From an uncultured bacterium (lineage in GTDB: Bacteria; CSSED10-310; CALFER01), in contig CALFER010000054.1 in NCBI GenBank assembly GCA_937951895.1, positions 30,337 through 94,336 on the forward strand: DNA of 64,000 nt, given 5' to 3'. Under the pieces are notes generated by a model. That model had not been told where the DNA came from, made no database searches, and saw nothing but the letters and a program-made list of their open reading frames with translations. A program made the translations under genes and the position numbers. Shown here in pieces: positions 8,828-16,911 of this stretch. The first letter of the stretch is position 1. Each line of letters opens with the position of its first letter.

Positions 8828-9538
8828 TCAATTCCGACTCTCGACCAGCACACCCTTGTCCAGATGCAGCACGGAATCCGCTCGTTCGGCGGCCACCGGG
8901 TCGTGGGTCACCATCAGGATCGTTTTATGGTGTTCCCTGACGAGGCGTTCGAGCAGATCGAGAATCTCGTTGGCGGAATGCCGATCGAGATCTCCGGTGG
9001 GTTCATCGCACAGCAGAAAGGTCGGATCGGACACGATCGCGCGGGCGATGGCGACGCGCTGTTCCTGACCGCCCGAGAGCTGGCGCGGATAATGCTGCAT
9101 GCGGTCGCCCAGCCCGACGAGTGTCAGGGCAGCTTCGATGTGCGCGCGGCGTTTGGCTTTCGACAGACGGGTCAGAAGCAGCGGGAGTTCAACGTTCTGA
9201 TAGGCGGTCAGGACGGGGATCAGATTGTAGAGCTGGAAAATGAACCCGACATGGCGTGCCCGCCAGGCGGTCAGTTTCCCGCCCGTCATGCTCGTGATCT
9301 CGTCCCCATCCACCCGGATGCTTCCGCTTGTCGGCAGATCGATGCCTCCGAGCAGATTCAGGAGTGTGGTCTTCCCCGATCCGCTCGGACCCATGAACGC
9401 GACGAATTCACCCTGTTCGATATCGAGATTCAACCCTGTGAGAACATCGATTCGCTCACCCGCCCGTTCGTAGGTCTTGGTGAGATTCCGGACTTGAATC
9501 AGCGCATTTCCATTGTTCGTTGCATCGACCCTGACCAT
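8828..9538 (-). CDS. ABC transporter ATP-binding protein (LolD/MacB type)
   Basis: 236 residues. Walker A is GPSGSGKTT (about residues 50-58), the Q-loop is FIFQLYNL, the signature is LSGGQEQRVAIARA, Walker B is LLCDEPTGDLD, and the switch His is in MVTHD. The signature has QEQ where QQQ is usual. The LTAYQNVELPL segment after the Q-loop is typical of the LolD/MacB family. The start at 9538 gives a short N-terminal extension before NALIQVRNLTKTYER. It lies between the fusion protein (8-base gap) and the first permease, so it surely energises them. Confidence 0.92.
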   Translation of the reverse strand: MVRVDATNNGNALIQVRNLTKTYERAGERIDVLTGLNLDIEQGEFVAFMGPSGSGKTTLLNLLGGIDLPTSGSIRVDGDEITSMTGGKLTAWRARHVGFIFQLYNLIPVLTAYQNVELPLLLTRLSKAKRRAHIEAALTLVGLGDRMQHYPRQLSGGQEQRVAIARAIVSDPTFLLCDEPTGDLDRHSANEILDLLERLVREHHKTILMVTHDPVAAERADSVLHLDKGVLVESRN

Positions 9539-9545
9539 AGGAGCC

Positions 9546-10778
9546 TCATTTCACGGAAACCCGGTCGCCGCTTTTCAGGTCCGGGGGTAACGGTGAGACG
9601 ATCTGATCGCCGTCTGTCAGGCCGGCGAGAATTTCGATATCGGTTGAGGTCGCGATGCCGGTCTTGACCGCACGCTCCTCGATCCGGTCCTGCCGCACGA
9701 GCATGACGATCGGCCGGCCGTCGATTTCGCGGACGGCCTCCCGCGGAATGTCGATTCTCGCCCGCCGGGTCTCGGTTTCCGAAGGATCGCTCAGAAATGC
9801 GACCTTGATGCCCATATCGGGAAGGATTTTGGGGTCGAGCGCATCGAATGAGATCCGGACCTTGACGGTCGCCTTCTGACGGTCCGCCGAGGGAATCACG
9901 GTCCGGACCGTCGCGGGAATTTTCCAGTCCGGATAGGCTTCAAGCGATGACTCGACTTTTTGTCCCGGTTGCACACGGGCGATATAGGATTCGTTCACAT
10001 CGACTTCGATTTCGAGCGATTCCATATCGACGATCGTGGCGATCCCGGTGCGGGTGTACCCGCCGCCGGCCGACACAGGTGAGACCATCTCGCCGATCTG
10101 GGCGTCCTTGGAGACGATGATGCCGGGAAACGGGGCGCGGATGGTGTAGTTATCGAGATTTTGCCTGGCGATCTGGAGACGCGCTCTGGCGGCATCGGTC
10201 TGTTTCACTGCCGCGTTGAGACGGGCATCGGCGCTTTCGAACGCAGCCTGAGCATCGTCGAACTCCTGCTGACTGATCATCTTTTTCTCGAAGAGCGCTT
10301 TCATTCTATCGCGAAGACGCACGGCCTCCCTCAGAGCGACCTTGAGTTCCTTCACCGAAGCATCAGCGGCAGCGACCGTCGCCTCGGCTGCCGTCACCTC
10401 ATCCCGCGCCTCCGAATCGTCAAGTCTCGCGAGCACCTGATCGAGTTCGACCGCCATCCCCTCATCGACATACAGTTCGGCGATGCGTCCGGTAATCTTC
10501 GAGGCGATCGTGGCACGGCGACGCGGAGTCACGTATCCGCTGGCATTCAGGACGGTTGACGAACGGCCTTCGGAAACCGAGCGAATCGTGATCGTGCCGA
10601 CGTCCGTCGATCGTCCCGTGAAGAAGAACCAGATTCCGATCGCTGCGATGACGAGGATGGCGACGATGATCAGCGATGTCCGGCCGGGATGGGCCGACCC
10701 GACATCGTCGCGTTCGTGTTTGTCAATCTTCAGATCCGACAGATCGGCCGGACCTCGTGCCGAACGGGATTCCGGCAT
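9546..10778 (-). CDS. HlyD/MacA-family membrane fusion protein
   Basis: 410 residues. A cytoplasmic N-terminus precedes one membrane helix (about residues 34-53, SLIIVAILVIAAIGIWFFF). A lipoyl/barrel-sandwich half (ASGYVTPRRRATIASKITGRI) is followed by a coiled-coil hairpin (about 125-210, alanine- and charge-rich). The second lipoyl half (YTIRAPFPGIIVSKDAQIGEMV) and beta-barrel/MP domains end the protein. Members of this RND/MacA-type family bridge the inner-membrane ABC pump to an outer-membrane channel. No outer-membrane TolC-like gene lies nearby, so the channel must be encoded elsewhere. It starts 21 bases after the aldolase gene, so may share its transcript. Confidence 0.9.
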   Translation of the reverse strand: MPESRSARGPADLSDLKIDKHERDDVGSAHPGRTSLIIVAILVIAAIGIWFFFTGRSTDVGTITIRSVSEGRSSTVLNASGYVTPRRRATIASKITGRIAELYVDEGMAVELDQVLARLDDSEARDEVTAAEATVAAADASVKELKVALREAVRLRDRMKALFEKKMISQQEFDDAQAAFESADARLNAAVKQTDAARARLQIARQNLDNYTIRAPFPGIIVSKDAQIGEMVSPVSAGGGYTRTGIATIVDMESLEIEVDVNESYIARVQPGQKVESSLEAYPDWKIPATVRTVIPSADRQKATVKVRISFDALDPKILPDMGIKVAFLSDPSETETRRARIDIPREAVREIDGRPIVMLVRQDRIEERAVKTGIATSTDIEILAGLTDGDQIVSPLPPDLKSGDRVSVK

Positions 10779-10799
10779 ACTGAATGTCCTTCCGGATCG

Positions 10800-11753
10800 T
10801 TACCGGCAGAGATCCGCTTTTCCGGCGCACCCCAGCATCACGACTTTGTGGGCCACGACTGCCTTGACGGCGTCACGGCCGGGTCCCAGATAATGGCGCG
10901 GATCGAATTCCGAGGGTTTCTCGAAAAACACCTTGCGGATGCTGGCGGTCAACGCGAGACGCAGGTCGGTGTCGATATTGACCTTGGCGACACCGAGTCT
11001 GGAGGCTTCGGTCAGGGCCTCTTCCGGCACACCCATCGCGTTCGGCATTTTTCCGCCGTACTGATTGATGATGTCGATGAATTCGCGCGGCACCGAACTG
11101 CTGCCGTGCATGACGAGGGGGTAGCCGGGCAGGCGTCGGGAGAGTTCTTCGAGCAGGTCGATGGCGAGTTTCGGGGCGGTTTTGAATTTGTAGGCACCAT
11201 GGCTGGTGCCGCAGGCCACTGCCAGACTGTCGCATCCGGTCCGCTTGATGAATTCGACTGCCTGATCGGGATCGGTGAGGAATTTCCGGAGGTCTTCCTC
11301 TTTCACGCCGACCACGTCTTCCTCGATGCCGCCCAGCCGCCCGAGTTCCGCCTCGACCGACACGTAGGGCGAATGCGCGTGCGCGTATTCGCAGACCTGG
11401 CGGGTGAGGGCGATGTTCTCTTCGTACGGCAGATGCGATCCGTCGATCATAACCGACGTGAAGCCTTCATCGATGCACTGTTTGCAGAGTTCGAACGTGT
11501 CTCCGTGATCCAGATGCACCGCGATCGGCAGACCGCTGTCCTCGACGGCGACATCGATCAGGGCCCGGAGATACTTCATGTTGGCGTATTTGCGGGCGCC
11601 TTTTGAAATCTGGAGAATCAACGGTGCACCCTTCTCGCGACACCCCTCGATGATGCCCTGGAGAAGTTCCATGTTGTTGACGTTGAACGCACCGACAGCA
11701 AACCCGTTTGTATTCGCGGCCACAAACATTTTCCGTGTGTCTACCAGTGGCAT
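10800..11753 (-). CDS. fba: Class II fructose-bisphosphate aldolase
   Basis: 317 residues. Class II aldolase hallmarks are VGAFNVNNMELLQGII at the N-terminus, the zinc-binding VHLDHGDTFE (His near 83), SVMIDGSHLPYEEN, VSVEAELGRLGGIEED, the later zinc ligand in CGTSHGAYK, MHGSSSVP, and GVAKVNIDTDLRLA. It cleaves fructose 1,6-bisphosphate to dihydroxyacetone phosphate and glyceraldehyde 3-phosphate in glycolysis/gluconeogenesis. GAAGGGGGATATC before the ATG is a strong ribosome site. It is the first gene of a minus-strand run and is preceded by a plausible promoter at 11797-11827. Confidence 0.94.
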   Translation of the reverse strand: MPLVDTRKMFVAANTNGFAVGAFNVNNMELLQGIIEGCREKGAPLILQISKGARKYANMKYLRALIDVAVEDSGLPIAVHLDHGDTFELCKQCIDEGFTSVMIDGSHLPYEENIALTRQVCEYAHAHSPYVSVEAELGRLGGIEEDVVGVKEEDLRKFLTDPDQAVEFIKRTGCDSLAVACGTSHGAYKFKTAPKLAIDLLEELSRRLPGYPLVMHGSSSVPREFIDIINQYGGKMPNAMGVPEEALTEASRLGVAKVNIDTDLRLALTASIRKVFFEKPSEFDPRHYLGPGRDAVKAVVAHKVVMLGCAGKADLCR

Positions 11754-11796
11754 GATATCCCCCTTCTCTGATTTGTTCGGATCATTCCGGACGGCG

Positions 11797-11827
11797 AGTA
11801 TATTACCTCAACGGACTGACGAGTCAA
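11797..11827 (-). promoter_or_regulatory. Candidate sigma-70 promoter for the aldolase gene
   Basis: On the minus strand TTGACT (11822-11827) is followed 19 bases later by TATACT (11797-11802); an alternative -10, AATATA, gives a 17-base gap. The predicted start is about 35-40 bases upstream of the aldolase ATG. The long spacer keeps confidence moderate. Confidence 0.45.
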
Positions 11828-12114
11828 TCGCGCCGCAAGGGAATACACAACGAGCGTGCGCGATCGGGATGGGTGGATCTGTCCGAGCCTGTTCGATCAG
11901 GCGCGGCTGGTTTTGCGGGCCCGGATTTTTCGCGGTTTCGGCCGCGAATTACCGTAAGAAGCCACACAGATCTTGCCCCGTTTCGTTCTCTTGTCACCTT
12001 TTCCCATTGTCCCCATCCTCTCTCGGTTCGTTTCACATCACAAATGCAGTCGTATTGTAATGCGGATTCATTTCCAGTCAACAGAATTTCACTCCGGACG
12101 ACGCGCCGGTTTCG
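11828..12114. other. Non-coding gap between divergent aldolase and liv operons
   Basis: No convincing gene or RNA was seen. An 85-codon open frame on the minus strand lacks a ribosome site and recognisable protein character. The gap presumably holds control sequences for the divergent operons. Confidence 0.4.
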
Positions 12115-12143
12115 TTGACTTTTCCGCCGATATCCCCGATGAT
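12115..12143 (+). promoter_or_regulatory. Candidate sigma-70 promoter for the liv operon
   Basis: TTGACT (12115-12120), a 17-base spacer, then GATGAT (12138-12143, 4 of 6 consensus). It would give a leader of about 28 bases before the livJ ATG at 12178. The -10 is weak. Confidence 0.4.
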
Positions 12144-12177
12144 CAGGGCATCTTTCGATTCAACAGGAGGGATATCC

Positions 12178-13290
12178 ATGATCCGAATCGCAGGCATGAT
12201 GCTCATGATGATCATGTTCGGCAGTGTACCCGCGTGGGGAGGCGAAACGATTCTGATCGGCGCCGCCGGTCCCATTACGGGCGATCAGGGCAAAATGGGG
12301 ACCGATATTGCCAACGGAGTCAAGCTGGCAGCAGAAGACTGGAATGCCCGGGGAGGAGTTCTCGGACGCAAAATAGAAGTGGTCGAAGGCGACGATCAGC
12401 ACGATCCGAAACAGGCGGTCTCCGTCGCCAACAAATTCGTCAATCTCGGGGTCGTCGGCTCGATCGGACATTTCAATTCGAGCTGCTCGATTCCCGCCTC
12501 GCAGATCCTGTTCGACGCCGGAGAAATCACCCAGATCACTCCGGCATCCACAAACCCGCAGTTCACGGACCGCGGTTTGAGCAGCACGTTCCGGGTGTGC
12601 GGCCGGGATGAACAGCAGGGAGGCGCCGCCGCACAGCACGTCCTGAAAAAGATGTCGGTCCGGCGTGTCGCGGTCCTGCATGACAAAACAACGTATGGGC
12701 AGGGGCTGGCCGACGAGTTTGTCAAGAGTTTGAAGGCCGGGGGGATCGAGCCGGTTTATTACGGCGGAATTGTTCAGGGCGACAAGGATTTCAATGCGGT
12801 ACTCACGATGCTCAAACAGAAGGATCCTCAGGTTCTCTTCTTCGGGGGCATCTACCCGGAAGCCGGCCTGTTGACGCGACAGGCCAGGGAACAGGGTATG
12901 AATCTGACCTTCATCAGCGGTGACGGCACGATCGATCCGGAATATCTCAAAATCGCCGGTCCCGCCGCCGAAGGAGCGTTGCTCACATTCACCCGCGATC
13001 AGCGTAAGATCCCCGAGGCGCAGGCGGTGATCACGCGTTATGAAGCCAAATATGGGCCCTTCGGCGCGTATTCGATCTATGCCTACTCGGCAGCGGATAT
13101 CCTGCTGCAGGCCATTCAGAGGGCCGGATCCACGGATTCCAAAAAGATCAACGCCGAGTTGCACAAGGGGGAATTCAAGACATCCATCGGCACGGTCAGG
13201 TTTGATGCCAGAGGCGATATCTCGGAGTCCCCCTTCGTCATCTGGCGCGTGGATGGCGGGAAATTCGTCCAGCTCGAAGAGACCCCATAG
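12178..13290 (+). CDS. livJ: Branched-chain amino-acid-type ABC transporter substrate-binding protein
   Basis: 370 residues. The start is ATG 12178, with a perfect AGGAGG 7 bases upstream, not the upstream in-frame ATG at 12115. A signal peptide covers about residues 1-21 (MIRIAGMMLMMIMFGSVPAWGG). The mature part is a type I periplasmic binding protein of the LivJ/LivK family: ILIGAAGPITGDQGKMGTD, VEGDDQHDPKQAVSVANKFV, the ligand-contacting ASTNPQFT and FRVCGRDEQQG, and YGQGLADEF. The family binds Leu/Ile/Val or related amino acids, urea or aromatic acids; the true ligand here is uncertain. First gene of a complete five-gene importer. Confidence 0.92.
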   Translation: MIRIAGMMLMMIMFGSVPAWGGETILIGAAGPITGDQGKMGTDIANGVKLAAEDWNARGGVLGRKIEVVEGDDQHDPKQAVSVANKFVNLGVVGSIGHFNSSCSIPASQILFDAGEITQITPASTNPQFTDRGLSSTFRVCGRDEQQGGAAAQHVLKKMSVRRVAVLHDKTTYGQGLADEFVKSLKAGGIEPVYYGGIVQGDKDFNAVLTMLKQKDPQVLFFGGIYPEAGLLTRQAREQGMNLTFISGDGTIDPEYLKIAGPAAEGALLTFTRDQRKIPEAQAVITRYEAKYGPFGAYSIYAYSAADILLQAIQRAGSTDSKKINAELHKGEFKTSIGTVRFDARGDISESPFVIWRVDGGKFVQLEETP

Positions 13291-13308
13291 GATTCCAGTC
13301 GCATCATT

Positions 13309-14214
13309 ATGTTCTTTCAACAGCTCGTGAACGGCCTGACCATCGGAGGCGTGTATGCACTGATCGCTCTCGGCTACACGATGGTCTACGGCATTATCGA
13401 ACTGATCAACTTCGCCCATGGTGAGATCTACATGATCGGTGCCTATGCAGGGATCATCGCGATTGCGGCCGCCCAGACTCTGATCGCCGGAGGTATCCCG
13501 CCGATCGCCGCGGTAGCTCTCGCACTTCTTGCCGCCATGCTGGTCTGTGCCGCCTACGGATTCACCATGGAAAAACTCGCCTACCGCCCCCTCCGCCACG
13601 CGCCGAGACTGTCTCCGCTGATCTCGGCACTCGGCGTCTCCATCTTCCTCCAGAACTTCATCATGATCGCCCAGGGAACCCGCGACAAGGTCTTCCCGCA
13701 TCTCTTCGAGAACACCGTCGCATTCGATCTCGGTTCCGTACGCGTGTCGCTCATCCAGATCGCCATCATCGTCGGATGTTTCATGATGATGGCTCTTCTG
13801 CATCTGGTGATTCAGCACACGAAGATCGGCACGGCGATGCGGGCAACCGCTCAGGACAAGACCGCGGCGGCACTCTGCGGCATCCATGTCGATCATGTCA
13901 TATCGGTTACATTCATGATCGGATCGCTACTGGCGGGTGCGGCGGGTGTCATGATCGCGATGTATTACGGCCTGGTCAATTACTCGATCGGATATCTCGC
14001 GGGCATCAAAGCCTTCACTGCAGCGGTGCTGGGAGGAATCGGCAATATTCCGGGCGCCATGATCGGAGGAATGATTCTGGGGCTGCTCGAAAGCTTCGGA
14101 GCAGGGTACATCTCACCCGAATACAAAGATGTCATCGCCTTCAGCATTTTGATCCTGGTCCTGCTGATCAAACCGTCCGGTTTACTGGGTGAAAACCTGG
14201 CCGAGAAGGCATAA
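13309..14214 (+). CDS. livH: Branched-chain amino-acid-type ABC transporter permease LivH
   Basis: 301 residues, about eight membrane helices. The N-terminal QQLVNGLTIGGVYALIALGYTMVYG and INFAHGEIYMIGAY are LivH hallmarks, as is IKAFTAAVLGGIGNIPGAMIGG near the C-terminus. It forms the membrane channel with LivM. It starts 18 bases after livJ; no strong Shine-Dalgarno is visible, so translation may be coupled. Confidence 0.93.
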   Translation: MFFQQLVNGLTIGGVYALIALGYTMVYGIIELINFAHGEIYMIGAYAGIIAIAAAQTLIAGGIPPIAAVALALLAAMLVCAAYGFTMEKLAYRPLRHAPRLSPLISALGVSIFLQNFIMIAQGTRDKVFPHLFENTVAFDLGSVRVSLIQIAIIVGCFMMMALLHLVIQHTKIGTAMRATAQDKTAAALCGIHVDHVISVTFMIGSLLAGAAGVMIAMYYGLVNYSIGYLAGIKAFTAAVLGGIGNIPGAMIGGMILGLLESFGAGYISPEYKDVIAFSILILVLLIKPSGLLGENLAEKA

Positions 14215-14218
14215 TCGA

Positions 14219-15379
14219 ATGACGGACTCGAACGGATCGAACAGCCGGTTCTTAAAGTCCACGGTCCACGTGCTGCTGACCGGCTTCGGCCTTGCCCTGT
14301 TGCTCCTGCCCTTCTTTCCCCTCTCACGTGTGTTGCTGTTCACGCCATGGCTGCTCGCTCTGACCACCCTGGTCCGCCTGTACCCGCTCATTCGATCACA
14401 CCTTCGAATCCCGAAGCGTGTCCGATCGATCGTCCCGCGCGCGTCGACCGGATCGACATGTATCGCATCGACCGGACTGGGCGTGGCCGCGATCCTTGCC
14501 ATCGCATGTTTCCCGGCTCTCGGAAACCGATACACGGTTGACGTCGGCGTGATGGTCGGCATCTACTCACTCCTGGCGCTCGGTTTGAACGTGATCGTCG
14601 GCTGGGCGGGATTGCTCAATCTGGGCTTTGCCGCTTTTTATGCGATCGGGGCCTACTCGTATGCCATCCTGAACACACGATTCGATCTCCCGTTCTGGCC
14701 CGGTGCCGTCCTCGGCGTCCTCACGGCCGGATTCGCCGGTTTCCTGCTGGGCCTGCCGGTGCTCAGGCTCCGCGGAGACTATCTCGCCATCGTCACACTG
14801 GGTTTCGGTGAAATTGTCCGTGTGGTTCTGAATAATTGGGATTCATTCTCGAACGGCCCGAACGGGATCATGAATATCGATCGACCGGTTGTTTTCAGTT
14901 ATACGGTCCGCCCCCCCTATCCATTTTATTATCTCGTCTGGATCACCGTGTTCATCGTCTATTTTTTTCTCAATCGTTTGTACAAATCCCATTTCGGCCG
15001 CGCGTGGATCGCGGTCCGGGATGACGAACTGGCCGCGAACGCGATGGGGATCCCGGCGAATCGCTTCAAACTGCTCGCATGCATCATCGGAGGCGCGATC
15101 GCGGGACTCGCCGGTGTGCTGTACGCGGCAAAAGTCAGTTTCATCTCACCGGAAAGCTTCACGTTCATGGAATCGGTGACCATCCTGTGCATGGTGGTAT
15201 TGGGCGGAATGGGCAGTCTGAGGGGGTGTATCGTCGGCGCCGTGATTCTGGTCACACTCCCCGAACTGATGCGGGATTTTTCGAATTACAGGATGCTCCT
15301 GTTCGGAGCGGCCATGGTGGTGCTCATGATCGTGCGGCCGCAGGGTCTGCTGCCGCCTCAACGGAGGCTTGAAGCGTAA
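14219..15379 (+). CDS. livM: Branched-chain amino-acid-type ABC transporter permease LivM
   Basis: 386 residues from ATG 14219, 4 bases after livH. An in-frame ATG at 14189 lies inside livH and is less likely. The N-terminus has two extra hydrophobic segments before the core, as in longer LivM proteins. Hallmarks are YSLLALGLNVIVGWAGLLNLG, FAAFYAIGAYSYAIL, LRGDYLAIVTLGFGEIVRV and a C-terminal MVVLGGMGSLRGCIVGA. Second permease of the importer. Confidence 0.93.
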   Translation: MTDSNGSNSRFLKSTVHVLLTGFGLALLLLPFFPLSRVLLFTPWLLALTTLVRLYPLIRSHLRIPKRVRSIVPRASTGSTCIASTGLGVAAILAIACFPALGNRYTVDVGVMVGIYSLLALGLNVIVGWAGLLNLGFAAFYAIGAYSYAILNTRFDLPFWPGAVLGVLTAGFAGFLLGLPVLRLRGDYLAIVTLGFGEIVRVVLNNWDSFSNGPNGIMNIDRPVVFSYTVRPPYPFYYLVWITVFIVYFFLNRLYKSHFGRAWIAVRDDELAANAMGIPANRFKLLACIIGGAIAGLAGVLYAAKVSFISPESFTFMESVTILCMVVLGGMGSLRGCIVGAVILVTLPELMRDFSNYRMLLFGAAMVVLMIVRPQGLLPPQRRLEA

Positions 15380-15384
15380 ATCGC

Positions 15385-16158
15385 ATGCTGAAAATCGAGC
15401 AGGTCAGCAAGTATTTCGGCGGTGTCAAGGCGATCCACCGTGTGAATATCGAAGCCAGGCAGGCGCTTATCACGGGACTGATCGGACCCAACGGAGCCGG
15501 GAAGACGACCCTGTTCAACTGCATCACCGGCATCATCCCGCCGACGGAAGGGTCGATCGTGTTCAAAGGACGCCCCATCGAGACTCTCCCGGCACACCGG
15601 ATCAACCGGATGGGGATTGCCCGGACATTCCAGAACATCCGGATCTTCAGGGAAATGACCGTGCTCGAAAATGTCATGACGGGCGCGCATGCACGACTGC
15701 AATGCGGTCTCGGCGCCGCTGTCTTTCACTCTCCGAAAATGCGCCGTGAACAGGCGGAAGTGACTGCACATGCTATTGATCTGCTCGAGCAGGTCAATCT
15801 GACACCCGTCCGGAATCAATACGCTCAGAATCTGCCTTACGGCGATCAGCGCCGCCTCGAAATCGCCCGCGCCCTCGCATCCTGCCCCGAACTGCTCCTG
15901 CTCGACGAACCCGCGGCAGGAATGAATCCAACCGAAACGTCTCTCCTGATGAACCTGATTCGCTCCATTCGGGACCGCGGGATCACGATTCTTCTGATCG
16001 AACATGATATGAAACTGGTCATGTCGATCTGCGATTCGATCGTGGTGCTTGATCATGGCGAGACGATCGCGGAGGGGACTCCCGGCGAAATCCGGAGAGA
16101 TCAGCGTGTCATCGAAGCGTATCTCGGAATCCGCCACGATGAGGTGATGCATGCTTGA
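15385..16158 (+). CDS. livG: Branched-chain amino-acid-type ABC transporter ATPase LivG
   Basis: 257 residues. Walker A is GPNGAGKTT, and the Q-loop region ARTFQNIRIFREMTVLENVM is typical of LivG. The signature is unusually divergent (LPYGDQRRLEIARAL, the usual LivG variant of LSGGQ), and Walker B is LLLLDEPAAGMNP. The switch His is in LIEHDMKLVM. It starts 5 bases after livM and overlaps livF by 8 bases. Confidence 0.93.
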   Translation: MLKIEQVSKYFGGVKAIHRVNIEARQALITGLIGPNGAGKTTLFNCITGIIPPTEGSIVFKGRPIETLPAHRINRMGIARTFQNIRIFREMTVLENVMTGAHARLQCGLGAAVFHSPKMRREQAEVTAHAIDLLEQVNLTPVRNQYAQNLPYGDQRRLEIARALASCPELLLLDEPAAGMNPTETSLLMNLIRSIRDRGITILLIEHDMKLVMSICDSIVVLDHGETIAEGTPGEIRRDQRVIEAYLGIRHDEVMHA

Positions 16159-16894
16159 AATCCGGGGACTTCACGTGCATTACGGCGCGATCCACGCGCT
16201 CAAGGGAATCGATCTGCGGGTCGAGCAGGGAGAGATCGTGACGTTGATCGGAGCGAACGGTGCCGGAAAATCGACGACGCTGATGTCGATTTCCGGGATC
16301 CATGCCCCGTCGTCCGGCAGAATACTGTTCGAGGACTTCCCGGTCGAAGGCATGCGGCCGGATCGGATCGTCCGGGCGGGGATCAGCCAGGTTCCGGAAG
16401 GCCGTCGTATATTCGCACGTCTGACCGTTCAGGAAAATCTCCGGATGGGAGCGTTCGCCCGATCCGGTTCGAGTGTCGGGAATGCGGATTTGGATACCGT
16501 GTATGATCTGTTTCCGATCCTTCGGGAACGACGACTGCAGCGGGGCGGCACGCTGTCGGGTGGTGAACAGCAGATGCTGGCGATCGCCCGAGCCCTGATG
16601 GCCCGGCCGAAACTCCTGCTGCTGGATGAGCCATCGCTGGGACTCGCACCAATACTCGTGGAACGGGTGTTTGAACGGATCCGGGAGATCAACCGGAGCG
16701 GTGTCACGATCCTGCTGGTCGAACAGAATGCGCATATGGCGTTGCATCTGGCTTCACGCGCGTATGTCATGGAAACCGGACGTATCGTGATATCCGGAGA
16801 CAGCAGAGTTCTGGTCGGTGACCCCCAGATCAAACGCGCCTATCTCGGAGAAATGGATATCGACACAACGCAAAAACCGACTCGATCCGCCTGA
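16151..16894 (+). CDS. livF: Branched-chain amino-acid-type ABC transporter ATPase LivF
   Basis: 247 residues. Walker A is GANGAGKST, ISQVPEGRRIFARLTVQENL is the LivF-specific segment, the signature is LSGGEQQMLAIARAL, and Walker B is LLLLDEPSLGLAP. The switch is LLVEQNAHMAL (Gln replaces the His-Asp pair, normal in LivF). It overlaps livG by 8 bases, indicating translational coupling. It completes the importer. Confidence 0.93.
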   Translation: MLEIRGLHVHYGAIHALKGIDLRVEQGEIVTLIGANGAGKSTTLMSISGIHAPSSGRILFEDFPVEGMRPDRIVRAGISQVPEGRRIFARLTVQENLRMGAFARSGSSVGNADLDTVYDLFPILRERRLQRGGTLSGGEQQMLAIARALMARPKLLLLDEPSLGLAPILVERVFERIREINRSGVTILLVEQNAHMALHLASRAYVMETGRIVISGDSRVLVGDPQIKRAYLGEMDIDTTQKPTRSA

Positions 16895-16911
16895 TCGGCC
16901 AAGGAGACCTC

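Noticed and set aside
11824..12081. 85-codon minus-strand open frame between aldolase and liv operon
   Set aside because: Arg- and Gly-rich with no ribosome site; it covers the aldolase -35 region and looks random.
12160..13896. 578-codon open frame on the minus strand across livJ and livH
   Set aside because: Antisense to two clear liv genes, with no ribosome site and shadow-like composition.
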